Shown here: positions 1 to 58,190 of the stretch, piece after piece | Position numbering within the stretch: position 1 is the first letter of the stretch | How the letters are laid out: each line of letters starts with the position of its first letter | Origin: Amorphochlora amoebiformis | Taxonomy: Eukaryota > Cercozoa > Chlorarachniophyceae | Length of the DNA stretch: 64,000 bases | Direction: 5' to 3' | Assembly (NCBI GenBank): GCA_054601695.1 | Contig: BAAHQB010000341.1 | Coordinates: 1-64,000, forward strand | Notes under the pieces: model-generated | The model's input: the letters and a program-made list of their open reading frames with translations, nothing else | Database searches by the model: none | Told to the model about the DNA's origin: nothing | Program-made: the position numbers and the translations under genes

Positions 1-414
<414 letters not shown>

Positions 415-451
415 TTTATATGTATCTGTGTCATGTCTGTGTACATAATAC

Positions 452-505
<54 letters not shown>

Positions 506-624
506 CGAAATATTTTAAATATCTTATCCCTAACCCCTCTGAGCCTACCCTTAGGTGACCCGTAGCCTTCTGGAGCATGGCATTCAGATTTCAACCGAGC
601 CTAAGAAAATTGTTTTCTGCATAA

Positions 625-1131
625 CCCTATCCTCCCTAACCCTAACCCTAACCCTAACCGTAACCCTAACTCTAAGCCTCCCCCAACCCTAACCCTAACC
701 CTAACCCTTCCCTAACCCTAACCCTAACCCTAACCTTACTCTCCCGTAGCCCTCACCGAACCCTAACCCTCCCCCTAACCCTAAACCTGCCCTAACCCTA
801 ACCCTAACTCTGCATCAAAATAAAACCTAAACCTCCCCTAACCCTCCCCAAACCCTAACGCTGCCCTCCCCAAACCCTAACTCTGCTCTAACCCTACCCC
901 TAACCCTGCCCTAACCCTAACCCTAACCCTAACCCTGCTATGCCCTAACCCTGCCCTAACCGGAACTTCCTAGCCCAAACCTCAACCTCCCCTATCCCTA
1001 ACCCTCCCCTAATGCTAATCCTGCCCTAACCCTAACCTTAACTCTATCCCTAACCCTAACCCTAACCCTAACCCTAACCCTAACCCTAACCTTCGTTGAC
1101 CTCAATCATTCCCTAACCCTAGCCCTCCTAA
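625..1131 (-). repeat. Degenerate CCCTAA array
   Basis: About 500 bp of CCCTAA units on the + strand with frequent insertions (CCTCCC, CTGCC). It lies just upstream of the first exon of the small gene at 1165 and faces the opposite way to the block at 257-414. The two blocks plus (TA)n fill the first 1.16 kb, where I see no gene. Confidence 0.9.
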
Positions 1132-1164
1132 TAGCTCTAAGGGTGATACCAAGTCTAACTGCAG

Positions 1165-1245
1165 ATGGCTAAGGCGAAGGCGGAGGCTAAGGCTTCGATA
1201 TGCTCTGATTTGAAGGTTTTATATGTATAATATAAGATATATGTG

Positions 1246-1281
<36 letters not shown>

Positions 1282-1297
1282 ATATATATATGTATAT

Positions 1298-1336
<39 letters not shown>

Positions 1337-1362
1337 TGTTTGCGTAGATGGAAAATACACAT

Positions 1363-1406
<44 letters not shown>

Positions 1407-1418
1407 ACATATATATTT

Positions 1419-1470
<52 letters not shown>

Positions 1471-1521
1471 ACATATATATTACATATATTTATATGTATA
1501 TATATATATATTAGTATGTGC

Positions 1522-1553
<32 letters not shown>

Positions 1554-1720
1554 TATACTTGTCAGGAGAGGGACGAAGAGATAACGCGACAGTTGGCCAG
1601 GAAAAGAAAGGTTGGGGTTTGCATGAAACTGTGTCAGGGTTAGGGTTAGGGTTAGGGTTAGGGTTAGGGTTAGGGTTAGGGTTAGGGTTACAGTTAGGAC
1701 TACGATTAAAGGGTTTAGTG

Positions 1721-1771
<51 letters not shown>

Positions 1772-1840
1772 GTTTGAGGAAGTAATCGAGGCGAGGGCTG
1801 AAGCAAGAAAACAAGTGGCGACCCTAGACTAAATATATAA

Positions 1841-1879
<39 letters not shown>

Positions 1880-1886
1880 TATGTAT

Positions 1887-1919
<33 letters not shown>

Positions 1920-1927
1920 CATATATA

Positions 1928-1960
<33 letters not shown>

Positions 1961-2035
1961 GTGTGTGTGTGGGGGGGGGGGGGGGTACACACGCACATAT
2001 ATATGTACATATGTTTATTTATTTATGCATATAAA

Positions 2036-2103
<68 letters not shown>

Positions 2104-2117
2104 ATGTGTGTATATCC

Positions 2118-2162
<45 letters not shown>

Positions 2163-2195
2163 ATAACAGGGCCACCTAACTAAGCCTTCCGATAC

Positions 2196-2284
<89 letters not shown>

Positions 2285-2387
2285 ATAAATAACAGGGCCA
2301 CCCAACTAAGCCTTCCGAAATTCTCGCTCTATACTCTACCCCGCCACTAAAGGTGATATATTACTGATTATATACAAGATATGTATG

Positions 2388-2441
<54 letters not shown>

Positions 2442-2540
2442 CATATATAAATATATATATTATATATACGTATCTACATAGACTATATGCATATACATAT
2501 ATAGTATGTGTACACATATACGTACACATATTACATATAC

Positions 2541-2586
<46 letters not shown>

Positions 2587-2955
2587 TATAAATGTACATG
2601 TAATATATCATACATACATTAGACACAACATAATGTCCCCGTAAAAAAACCCACCTATCTTAGGCCCTTCTCCAAGCTCCCGACACCACTCAGTACACCC
2701 CCCAAGCCAGCAAACTACAAAAACAAAAACACACAACGAACCACAAGTCTGAGCACCCTCCGAAGCAGGACAAGGATCCTAAGAAGGAGCGGAAAAAATC
2801 AGGGGTAGGTAGGGCTAAAAGCGAAGAAATAAATATGAGTACGTAATTCCAAGACCAATCGTAAGATATTAATTGTATTGGTTGGGATGGAAGGAGGGTC
2901 TGAAGATTCTGGAGTCACTATAATTCGGTGGATCAAGGCTTTTGTTGTGATGTAG
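1165..2955 (+). CDS. Small basic protein, unknown function (6 exons)
   Basis: I do not recognise this protein. Proposed exons are 1165-1215, 1566-1610, 1779-1814, 2296-2352, 2664-2804 and 2854-2955. All joins are phase 0 with GT/AG borders, giving 143 codons before TAG. The protein begins [10 protein letters not shown], continues with charged, helix-prone blocks ([15 protein letters not shown]), then a Lys-rich stretch near residues 90-110 (KKERKKSG). It ends with two hydrophobic patches (ILIVLVG near residues 115-121, KAFVVM at the C-terminus). Intron 2 carries TTAGGG repeats and intron 3 a partial copy of the start of exon 4. The ATG follows a TGCAG, so a further 5' exon is possible. The donor of exon 3 (GTGGCG) is weak. 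The exon chain is inference from phase and composition only. Confidence 0.5.
1636..1689 (+). repeat. Perfect TTAGGG run inside an intron
   Basis: Nine near-perfect TTAGGG units inside intron 2 of the small gene at 1165-2955. The same motif recurs in introns elsewhere in the window. Confidence 0.9.
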
Positions 2956-3484
2956 TCGGCGATGCGGCTAGGGTAAACACGTGTGTATCTCGAAATGAAA
3001 AGTTTATGAGTGGCCTTTGGACTCAAGCTGGTTCCGTTCTAGTTTTACATCATTATAAAAACTGGTCATTAATCACGGTACTACAATCAATTTGAATAAT
3101 GTATGATGCATGATGCGTGCTCTAGAACTTGGGGATGTACCTACATGTACAAGTTTCAAGGACTGGAGCTTGGTAGCCTCGGAGGCCGGCATATCATATC
3201 CTGTATGACAATATTCACACGTAAGCTGAAATAATCACATGAAACGCTGTTCTTGATATAATAACTACTTAAGTAAAGATCTATGACTATTATTAAACAT
3301 TGTAGTAAATCAGAAATTTAACCTGTAACTTGCAAAGCTTCCGTCTGTGTCTAACATTTCTAGCATTTACATCTTGAGAGTCTTGGTCGAAGTCCTGGGG
3401 GTCCACGACTCCATGCACGTTATCAAATACGTCACAAGCGCAACCTAATTAAATATGCCTTTGAAAGTGGTATACTACATCATA

Positions 3485-3541
<57 letters not shown>

Positions 3542-3756
3542 TATGTATATAATATGATACTAGTACACCGTATGATGTATATATAATACAATGTTATAAA
3601 TAGATATATTCTGTACATGTATGTACATCATATATATACCAAAATCAATTCCGAACTCTGCCTGAGGTACACACACGCATACATGTACAATGTACACACA
3701 TACAAATATAATTAATATCTATTATGTCAATACATATATAGCAATGTTAGGACGAC
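2956..3756. other. Intergenic stretch, no gene seen
   Basis: Mixed-composition DNA between the ends of two convergent small genes, with a (TA)n block at 3487-3545. I found no open segment with usable splice borders. Confidence 0.5.
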
Positions 3757-4634
3757 TTAGCCTGTGTTCTTTCCTGGATTATGCCATGGAGGAGCTAGGT
3801 TCATGGTCAAACACCATTTTTGTGCAGCTTGATCTTTGGCGTTCATATTTCCGCCTTCTTTCACTTCTTCAGCAGGATTTTCTTAGGGTTTCATGTTGTG
3901 TATAATAATTCATAAGCACTGCGTAACGGTGGATGTCCAGTAACAAGTAACAAGCCCCTAGTCGGTGGCCACAGACACCGGGCCCACCAGTCAGCAAACT
4001 CCACAAGGAGCCGAAAAGATTATGAAACAAAAGAGATATCTCGATATATCTCTTGTAGATATACACAGCATATCACGGAATGGCTGCCGACTTCTCCCAG
4101 GCACCAGGGCAAAAGAGAGAACTCAGTGACCAACGTAGGAGCCCCTGTACTCGTATATGAACAGAAGATTACTTCGAAAATGGTCTCTACTGGGATAACG
4201 AGCTTCTAAGGAAGCGGAGAAGGACGATTTTGATCGCAGAGGACCGCATATTGGGTTCAGCGTAATCAGGATGTCTGGGGAGCTGTTTTCTGTCTTGAGA
4301 TTCCCTCTCGAGCTCTGGAAGATGTACAGAGATGCATAGAAACGTGAAGGATGCACTTGTTTGAGGGCAGGTTTGATGTATTCCAGTGGACTTCTAAGCT
4401 GGTGACTCCATATGACACACATAATACGTTTAGAAATATGTGAATCTGTGTATACATATGCCAACTAACCATTTGAAGCACTCAGGTGATATACATAGAC
4501 CGCATTTTGTCGAAATTTTGGCTAATCCGAACTTGGCTTTTCTAGTGAAACTTGAATTTGCTGTTTTTGGATTTTTGCCCTCCCGATTCAGTATCAAGAC
4601 AGATGCACCGATGACGAAAAGGTATGGAGGACAT
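3757..4634 (-). CDS. Small unknown protein (4 exons)
   Basis: Not recognised. Proposed exons in coding order are 4634-4552, 4393-4357, 4314-4245 and 3881-3757, giving 104 residues. Junction phases agree throughout (2, 0, 1). The protein starts MSSIPFRHRC, has a short basic centre (KSKNSKFK), an acidic segment (NPAEEVKEGG) and ends PPWHNPGKNTG. The third donor is the unusual GTCC type seen elsewhere in this window, and the last acceptor is a telomere-like CCCTAAG. Exons are short, so the model rests on phase agreement and protein-like composition. It lies downstream of, and on the same strand as, the phospholipase B-like gene. Confidence 0.42.
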
Positions 4635-5020
4635 CTTATGGAGCCGCTGGTGGGTTCTGGGTATTGGGGGACATTACTATAGGTCTAGTAGGTTGTACTA
4701 CAGCTGTAGAACTAGTGCAAGCCCAAGCGATCATGGCATCTATTTATTTTAGTTATTGCGGCAGATTATATAACTAGTATAATTACTAGAATTAGGTTAC
4801 CAACTTGGAGCATAGGGTTTCGCTTTAGATGTACTAGATAAGTACCATACTACTAGGCCAAAACGATCGAGTTAACACAGATCCGCAAACTGCATGATTC
4901 TAGTGATTCAACGTTAATTATAATTAATAACGTCATTTTAAAACTTAGCGAATTAACCAGATTAATGTTTAAAACTAAGTTTTCACGGGAATTAATATCT
5001 AAACCTCACGGCCGCTAAGT
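4635..5020. other. Short CTAG-rich spacer
   Basis: Spacer between two - strand genes. It has no gene but contains about seven CTAG tetramers and several CTAG-centred palindromes. The same composition is seen more strongly at 21.5-22.2 kb. Confidence 0.5.
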
Positions 5021-18784
<13,764 letters not shown>

Positions 18785-18882
18785 CGAGTCTGAGGTTGTG
18801 ACGAAGTGGGATGTCACATCGGAACCCATCGCCCATCGGAACCCAGAAATGAAGCCAAACTTCCGCCCGGCTGAGTCTTGAA
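18785..18882. promoter_or_regulatory. Putative bidirectional promoter between PLBD1-like and CENP-S
   Basis: Only about 98 bp separate the start codons of two divergent genes. It contains a direct repeat (two copies of ATCGGAACCCA near 18819-18845). No TATA box is apparent. Promoter activity is inferred from position alone, and the CENP-S start codon is itself tentative. Confidence 0.4.
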
Positions 18883-20467
<1,585 letters not shown>

Positions 20468-20694
20468 TTGATAGATATACTATGGTGAGAGTCTTCAAGT
20501 TACCGGATCCCTCATGATATAGTCATGATATAAAATCAATGAGTTTTCAAACTTCAAATTCAACTTCGACTTTCTGCTCGCCTGGCCTTGTGAAACTAAC
20601 TGCCATTATTTTCATTATAATTCAGTTGTCTGGTAGTAACTAGTAAACTTATATGTTGTTACTTTAGCATTACTGACTTCTAGAGGTCAATATA

Positions 20695-20737
<43 letters not shown>

Positions 20738-20739
20738 CA

Positions 20740-20771
<32 letters not shown>

Positions 20772-20792
20772 ACACACACATATATATATATG

Positions 20793-20867
<75 letters not shown>

Positions 20868-21028
20868 CGGCGCTCCATTGCCTGCTTCGCAGTAAGTGTC
20901 GTTTCGATAATTAACGCACCGCGTCGTATCAGCTTTACCTATTATTGTGAAGATCCAATAAGCTATCCCTGATTACTAATAATTTACTATGCTATGCTTA
21001 CTAATATACACACACACACAAACACACA

Positions 21029-21073
<45 letters not shown>

Positions 21074-22224
21074 ATATATATTACACGTACTGTACATGAC
21101 GTATACTATGATACGTGCTTATTACTAGCTATAAATTGCCTATAATTATACGGTCGATAGTTCGCTTTCACGTGTAATAATACGTTTACGTATTCATCTC
21201 TCTAGATCTATACAGTATACGCACATCATAGTCATTGGCTGTAACAATTAATATACATATTACATACTCAGTATATTGTATACTGTCTTCTACTGTATAG
21301 ATAATCTACTATCAATATGATGAAGATATTTATAAGTGCGACGGAATATTCGAAGGCCGCCGGCAGTATGCGTACGTACGTATACCGTCATAGATAGTAG
21401 AGATATACTGATACTATGTACAACGTACGTATAGTGAACATGTAAACAACATATACGTACTGCTTACCAGATTATGATCATTGAAAACACCATATCAACA
21501 TTGTAGTACGCATTTTCATGGGCATGAAGCCTGAATAGCTAGATACTACGATGCGTATGAATAATATTTTATGTGTAGATGTAATATCTAAAATTTTTGC
21601 CACGGTACACTCTATATCAGTACGTACGTATGTATGTATCTAGTGTATACGTACCGGTACGTACGCATGCGTAACTCCTAGCCTAGAACTCTATTAGCTA
21701 CAACCGTTTGAGATGATCCAATATACTACAACTAGATACTAGTACAGACACCAGAGACATACTAATTGATTCTAACTAAACCTCGATACCTGAGCTCGCG
21801 ATGAAAGTTTTAATCTGACTCAATCTCTAGAATCTCTAGAATCTAGTCAATTTAGCTATGGCTGCCCTATCGATATCTAACCTATATCTAGATATATCTA
21901 CTAGATCTAGTGTCTAGAGACTAGAGAGAATATGTCACAGTGACTTAAACTAGTTAAATCACATTAGTTTTAGTATTCATCTCTAGAATCTAGCCTATAT
22001 CATGAATATTTTCGTATGCAGGTATGGATTTAATTCTCTTATTTCCGACTAGCTTCAGATCGATCTCTACTAGCTCTAGGATCTGAACCCCGGGGCTACA
22101 TAAACTAGATAAACGGTACGCTACGTCTAGCACGTATACAAGAACCTCTAGCTGATATAATCTATATAATTAATTTGGACAGACTGGACAAGTTCGAAAG
22201 TAAATGAACTGTGAAGAAGCGTGA
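20468..22224. other. Intergenic, no gene; CTAG-rich island at 21.5-22.2 kb
   Basis: Convergent 3' ends flank this stretch (CENP-S and the MAP kinase kinase). The first 600 bp hold 3' flank and (TA)n. From about 20880 the DNA is non-repetitive but has no open segment of note. The part at 21530-22170 contains about 23 CTAG tetramers, with further TACGTA-type palindromes at 21360-21670. Confidence 0.7.
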
Positions 22225-30562
<8,338 letters not shown>

Positions 30563-30748
30563 ACCCCATGAAACAAACTCTTCGCTAGCCTCTCCTTACA
30601 CGGATCATCCGGTCTAACTATTCTCCTTCCTCCTATTATTCTCCATTCTACGCTCGTGCATGTCCGTGCCCCGGATTCCCATGGATTCCTCCCTCCCTTC
30701 CTCTCTCCTACTCTCCTGTTCCAACCTAAGCGAAGAGATAGCTTGTTT
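30563..30748. promoter_or_regulatory. Short head-to-tail spacer upstream of the kinase
   Basis: 187 bp separate the stop codon of the B-box gene from the kinase start codon, both on the - strand. On the + strand the spacer is pyrimidine-rich (CTCC and TTCC runs). It must hold the end of one transcript and the promoter of the next. No specific motif is recognised. Confidence 0.35.
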
Positions 30749-38620
<7,872 letters not shown>

Positions 38621-38925
38621 CTGAGAGGTATTAAATGGCAGTTAATAATTTGAAGATCAGAAAGGTTTAATAAGAAATATTAAAGATGTTGTTCATTATT
38701 AGATGAATCTAATCCATATCTTAAACGGGATTTAACCCTTAGTTTTGGTAAATTCACTTCAACACAAACAGCATCAATATCAAAGCCTTGCGGGCGTTAT
38801 CTTGGCTCGATAACCTGCCAGCTGCGACCCCTACCCCCCCCAACCCTCGACAAGGCCATTCCCAAAACTACATCCACCTGACCCGCTCCCAGGAACTGCA
38901 AATACCAAAGACATATTAAGATAGG

Positions 38926-39195
38926 ATGATAGCGCTTATTCTCATCATTGAACACCTGACGTCGCTCCGCTCGTTGATCACCACGGCCATCGCGACCTCC
39001 GGCGTCGGCGCCGCATTGTCTGCAGCGGCGTACCACTTTGCACCGAGAAGAAGGAAGCACTGCTACATGTACGTGGCATCGATATTGCAAGGTGCCTTCT
39101 ATGGATGGGGGGCTGGGTTCTTATTGTTCTTTGGAGTCGCAGGGTTGTACTTTCCAGTTCACGTGTTAAGGAACTCTGCGATGACACTGAATTGA
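38926..39195 (+). CDS. Possible small membrane protein
   Basis: A single open frame of 89 codons with higher GC than its surroundings. It has a hydrophobic start (MIALILIIEHL), an Ala/Gly-rich segment (GVGAALSAAAYHFA), a basic patch (PRRRKH) and a strongly hydrophobic C-terminal segment (FYGWGAGFLLFFGVAGLYF) typical of a transmembrane helix. I recognise no family. The concern is that the proposed extreme 5' exon of the B-box gene on the other strand (38914) would lie only 12 bp away, so one of the two starts is probably wrong. Splicing to further exons downstream is not excluded. Confidence 0.45.
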   Translation: MIALILIIEHLTSLRSLITTAIATSGVGAALSAAAYHFAPRRRKHCYMYVASILQGAFYGWGAGFLLFFGVAGLYFPVHVLRNSAMTLN

Positions 39196-39302
39196 GGAGT
39201 ATGAGGAAGAGTAGGCTTGTTGGCTGATGTATGAGTTAGTATTACTAGGAATGGAAGAATATTTGCAGATGTGTGGGGATGTATATATACATCTGTATAT
39301 TC

Positions 39303-39334
<32 letters not shown>

Positions 39335-39773
39335 CGTAAATAAATATATATATACATATTATACATATATATATATATATATTACGTTTTTATGAAATAA
39401 TTGAAACCACACACACACTAGACACACGTCACGTATGCGAGACTCATGCAATTTATGTACGCGAAATTGTATAATACAATAGATATAATTATAATTGAGC
39501 AATGACTTCTTAATAAGTTAGTATAATCAAGAATTACTGAGATTTACACACATAACATTACACTAGTTACAATGCAATTATTTTTATACCCGGCAAGTCC
39601 AGATCCGACTAGTCCGAGTCCGCCGAGTATCTAGCTAGAGTATCCGCTAGACCCGGGTATGCCGCGCAGTGTCTAGACTAGTAAGACATTAGGGCGTCAT
39701 GACGATCAGGATAGTCATTTATATTTTACCCGTTCAGATGACGATGTATATCTCTAGATCTAACTAAAATTTA

Positions 39774-39820
<47 letters not shown>

Positions 39821-41066
39821 GATAAATAATATACACACAAATCATAGTATATATTAATATACACATACTAGTATATAACATATATATACACAAGTTTACG
39901 TATGTTCAGCTATTTGAGAATATTACGTTCATGCACTGCCAGTCGCAAGTATCCAAGTAAATACCGTATATTACAAAAATTAATCAACGATTTCTAGAAA
40001 TTTCAAATCTGAAATTGTGATACCTGTCTCACTTCACATGCTTCTATCGCCCCATATTATCCCGCCATCGGAACAAAGAAATTCTTTCACAGTATAAACT
40101 CCCGCCATCGGAGCGAAAAAGTTCTTGTAATTTAATACCCGAAGTATTAACTTTAATTCAGATTTTGGCGGTTTCGATGGTTTCGGTTGGAGACTGGCCG
40201 CCTCCAGTGGTTTGATACTGGCACCGGCTTAATGTCTACGTACTGCCCCCCTCCGCGGCCCTCCTTCTCCGTACTTGCTCAACCCATCCTGTCTCCCTTT
40301 TCTTACTTCGTCTATTTTTCCAGGTTTTCCAGACAAGTTGACACAGGGAGACCGAAGGGTAGGGAAGCTGAGGAGTGATACCATACAACCCAAAAGAATG
40401 CCGTCCTCCAGAAAGACAGTTCTCGCTGGATATCTCCATCTTGGTGGTCTATCTTGATTGTTTTAGACTTTTAATAAATTATTAGATCGTAAGGATAGCT
40501 AACAAGGGTTAAAAAACATATAAAAAGCATTAGAACTACAAGTGACTGAACGATTCAGAGAGGTTGGAGTCGTCATTGCCCACAGCACGCTGCGTGGTCT
40601 TGGGGATTGTTTAATTCTCCCTCAGGTCTGATTTTTTAGGGTAACTTCTTGGGAACTAGAAGGGTATTGGAGGTACACACACAAATTCCACGCAACGCAA
40701 TCATAAATGTATACGTCTCCGTATAGAGGAGAGAAAAGGTGAGAGTGAAGGAAAAATGAGAAGAGATCTGATGAATAAGAAGACATGAGCGAGAAAGATC
40801 GACGACCCCATCCTTTTAAAAATCAGCATTTTTCTCTCTGAATACATTTCTGCAGCTTTTCCTCACCTCTCTGTCCCTCTCTCTCTCTCTCCCTCCCTCT
40901 CCATCTCTTTCCATCACACACAGGCAGCCACTAAATATCCTGCTCCTTCCATTACAATACACCCTGCTCACTTTGATTATTTCCCTCGCCGTTTTAATTA
41001 CAAACCTAACTCTGATATAACTCTAACCTAACCTATCTACAATACTAACTCGTAGACCAAGCTTGA
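39196..41066. other. Mostly non-coding stretch with weak exon candidates
   Basis: 39300-40150 is (TA)n plus CTAG-rich unique DNA without a gene. At 40140-40460 both strands are open in several frames, and a 69-nt intron-like segment (40255-40323) ends in a good pyrimidine tract and CAG, but no start or phase solution fits. On the - strand 40598-40536 reads as a plausible terminal exon (AG border, then TTQRAVGNDDSNLSESFSHL and TAG) with no upstream exon found. 40700-40920 is GA- then CT-rich. I cannot assign a gene here. Confidence 0.5.
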
Positions 41067-52061
<10,995 letters not shown>

Positions 52062-52644
52062 AGTGAAGTAGATCTAGCGATATCGCACAAGTCGAAAATG
52101 CTATGAACAATAACGTAGTATCAGCTGCGCCGGCATAATTAACTCAAATTAATTCAAATGGTTGAGCTTACAAGTCTAGTGAGCTCTAGTTACTATCTAG
52201 ATTATAGCTACAGTCGCAACGCATGATATGTAGACTAGTACAATAATACTAGAAAATGTGTGTTTTGATATATACATATTTATATTTCTGTCCTACAACT
52301 AATCAATAGTCGTGAATCATTGGATCTTCGAATCCACTGCGCAAATTAATTCTAGACATTGGGCCTGCTATAGTAGGCCCTGGTATTCAAATTATCACCG
52401 CGTACGTGTCTCTGATCCTTTGATCATCATCAAGTGGTAGACTCCGCTTCGGTCGCGTTCTCCTAATTACATCAATTAGGATAGAATCTACATTGAAACT
52501 AGTGAAATAATATTGTAATACATACACTCATATATATACACATATACCTGTATGCACATGATACACATACTAGACATATATTGTATTTAACACATACATA
52601 TTATGTACATATACACATATACATATATATTATATGTACAAATA

Positions 52645-52682
<38 letters not shown>

Positions 52683-52723
52683 TATATATATATATATGTA
52701 TATATATTATATGTATGTATATG

Positions 52724-52754
<31 letters not shown>

Positions 52755-52785
52755 TGGGTATGTACATAAATATACATATATGCAA

Positions 52786-52830
<45 letters not shown>

Positions 52831-52879
52831 ATATATATATAAGTATATATACACATATATATATATATATATAATTATT
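52062..52879. other. Intergenic spacer, CTAG-rich then (TA)n
   Basis: Between the ends of the FkbM and FAM210-like genes, which are convergent. 51960-52500 holds about ten CTAG tetramers. From 52520 on it is (TA)n with some CA. No gene was found. Confidence 0.6.
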
Positions 52880-55849
<2,970 letters not shown>

Positions 55850-55951
55850 GCAAGCAGAAGAAGCCGGGAATCCCGGGATAGAAACTTAAGACAATTCATC
55901 TAATCTCGGCGTGTAAAGGCTTTTGGCGGAATCAACTAAGATAAACCGTCT

Positions 55952-56473
55952 CTACCGAACAATAAAATAATCTTCAAATTTATCGGCACCATCCGCCTGC
56001 TGGTGTTGTTCGAGGCGGGCGAGCAGGGATGTCAAATCTGAATCACGTTGAGCTGCATGATGAGGTGATGGATTATAATTAAATCCCTCATCGTCTTTTT
56101 GAAGTGATAATTTTTTTTGCCTTTTGAAAGGAGGAGGGCGAGATTCACCGAGTCGAACTTCAGCGGGCACAAATTATGAAGTATCGGAGCCCTTTTTGAA
56201 GATAATACTTTCGTGTAGCACTCTCTTTGTTGTACAATATGTGTCGAAATTCAATGAGGTTGGAAAATTATACAGCATTGACCATTTAATAGGTATGCGA
56301 TTGTGCAGGCTACTGGAGTTGCTGTTATCCTATTTGTCGGGTATGGCCCGCCATATTGATTTTCATCTTTTGTCAATTCTAAAATTATATCACAGACTGG
56401 TTCTTACCTGCGCATACTTTGCCCCTGACCAGCTCATATATCTCATCCCTGTGCTTCTCTTGTGCGCGGTAAA
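55952..56473 (-). CDS. Unknown protein, 3' exons only
   Basis: Not recognised. Exons 56473-56408, 56378-56283 and 56157-55952 join in phase and end at TAG 55952. The first reads YRAQEKHRDEIYELVRGK, the second TKDENQYGGPYPTNRITATP, the third is hydrophilic (PPPFKRQKKLSLQKDDEG, LLARLEQHQQADGADKFEDY). No in-frame Met exists in these exons, so at least one 5' exon is missing. A candidate on the same strand (ATG near 56683, MSESMISFFLGQ) would fit in phase but lies opposite exons of the next gene. The hydrophobic frame on the + strand over the same bases looks like its antisense shadow. Confidence 0.45.
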
Positions 56474-56509
56474 CTAATGACGATATGACGCTTTAGTGCA
56501 GATACTGAC

Positions 56510-56967
56510 ATGTGGATTTCTATCCAGGCCTTTTCCGTGCCGCTCTTGGGTTACGTCCACATGCACCGGTACCAAGATGTCATGGTGACGCTTACGGGTA
56601 TCAAGATCACAACGTGAACGACGTGAAACTCATTTGTCTGTCGTCAGACGGACGTATCGTTTTGGTCCGCCCGTCTATCTGCCCCAGAAAGAACGAGATC
56701 ATGCTCTCGGACATTCAACTCGTCTTCACATCCGACGACGTCGTTCAGCGCTGCCTCAGCATCATGGAGGTTTACTGATATCCACGTGAATCCATATCAT
56801 TAAGAATAATTTCGTATGAATATTTGATGATTCGGGACTGTCATCAGACGCACATTATTACTCGAGCGGGCTCTAAATTATCGATCATGGGAATCAAGGG
56901 CGCAGAGCAATTTGTAGAGAAGGTTGTCTCTTTCATGTGGAATATTTTAGAAATAATCATATATGTA

Positions 56968-57018
<51 letters not shown>

Positions 57019-57039
57019 GTACGTATATACACTATACAC

Positions 57040-57075
<36 letters not shown>

Positions 57076-57121
57076 CATATATATATAATATTTACATATA
57101 TATATATATATAATATATTAT

Positions 57122-57166
<45 letters not shown>

Positions 57167-57831
57167 CATTTATATATATACATATATACATAATATATAT
57201 ATTATATACATACATACATGTAAATACATTATATATATGCATATATGTATATATGAGTGTATCATTACTAGTACATTTATGTGTTCGTGACCCTTCAATA
57301 CAGGTCAAGCACCAAATGAACGCACCAGCCCCACGCACACGTGTGGAATTCAAACGCACGCTTAAAGAGAAAGCGGAGGCGAAGGAGCACGAACTAGACG
57401 TCCAGTCGCTCGAGCAGCTCAACCGACTCGATGATCTTTCGCTCACACAGCTCAACGCCCTCGAGGAGAAGATGTGAGAGTGAGAGAGACGGGAGATGTC
57501 AAGGCTGAGAAGCCGCGAGATTGTCAACACTGACTGGGAAATCCCCTAATCGCATACATTCTCTTGATTTTTTAGAATCCGGCTGGACAAGCACCTGTCG
57601 AACTGCAGCGATCAGCTCAGGTGATACCCTAATCTTTCCCCCATCCCCAAACCCCCAGCTCTAGATACGCGGTGAGCATATATTGTGTAACTTGCGTGTC
57701 TCATTTTTCTGCTAGGACATTTCTGATTTCCTTTTGGGTTGGTATTGTTTCGAATTAGCGCTAAACCTCGCCGTGCATCAATCGATCAAATAAAGGCTGT
57801 TGCCGCTGCAGTGGACGAGCCTGAGGTATAG
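56510..57831 (+). CDS. Unknown protein with C-terminal coiled coil (6 exons)
   Basis: Not recognised. Exons 56510-56597, 56648-56769, 56848-56922, 57304-57473, 57576-57620 and 57759-57831 are in phase throughout (573 nt, 190 residues). The N-terminal part alternates hydrophobic and polar residues (YQDVMVTLTDGRIVLVRP, NEIMLSDIQLVFTSDDVV), suggesting a compact beta-rich fold. Residues about 95-165 are Lys/Glu/Leu-rich with heptad-like spacing (KRTLKEKAEAKEHELD, LEQLNRLDDLSLTQLN, LEEK), a likely coiled coil. The first intron is only 50 nt, typical of the shortest here. The ATG at 56510 is tentative; CAG precedes codon 7 (GCC), so splicing from an upstream exon is possible. A continuous alternative frame without the first intron also exists but lacks a start. 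Confidence 0.6.
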
Positions 57832-57933
57832 ATGTAATATATCTGAATATATATATATATATATATATATATGTTAGTAAATATACATATGTAAATAAAT
57901 ATAATGAATAATGTGCATATACATATATATATT

Positions 57934-58009
<76 letters not shown>

Positions 58010-58049
58010 AATAAATACGTGTATATGTGTGTATATATGCGCATAATAA

Positions 58050-58108
<59 letters not shown>

Positions 58109-58130
58109 GTGTGTGTGTGTGGCGTGTGTG

Positions 58131-58190
<60 letters not shown>

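Noticed and set aside
625-1131. A true chromosome end
   Set aside because: The array is degenerate, is preceded by other DNA including TTAGGG in the other orientation, and the same repeats occur inside genes. It is interstitial or at most subtelomeric.
3690-3905. 71-codon + strand frame (LGRLSLCSF, MEELGSWS)
   Set aside because: The opposite strand carries an acidic, protein-like terminal exon that joins an upstream exon in phase; the + frame is taken as its shadow.
38797-38896. - strand open segment reading FLGAGQVDVVLGMALSRVG
   Set aside because: It is open and has a CAG border, but no upstream exon is found and the region lies where a start or promoter of the B-box gene is expected. Kept only as a possibility.
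40187-40457. Overlapping + strand frames with an apparent 69-nt intron
   Set aside because: The pyrimidine-rich acceptor is convincing, but no combination of start, donor phase and downstream frame is open, so no gene is called.
56124-56477. 117-codon hydrophobic frame on the + strand
   Set aside because: Its Leu/Ser/Tyr-rich composition is that expected of the complement of hydrophilic coding DNA, and the - strand exons there splice in phase.
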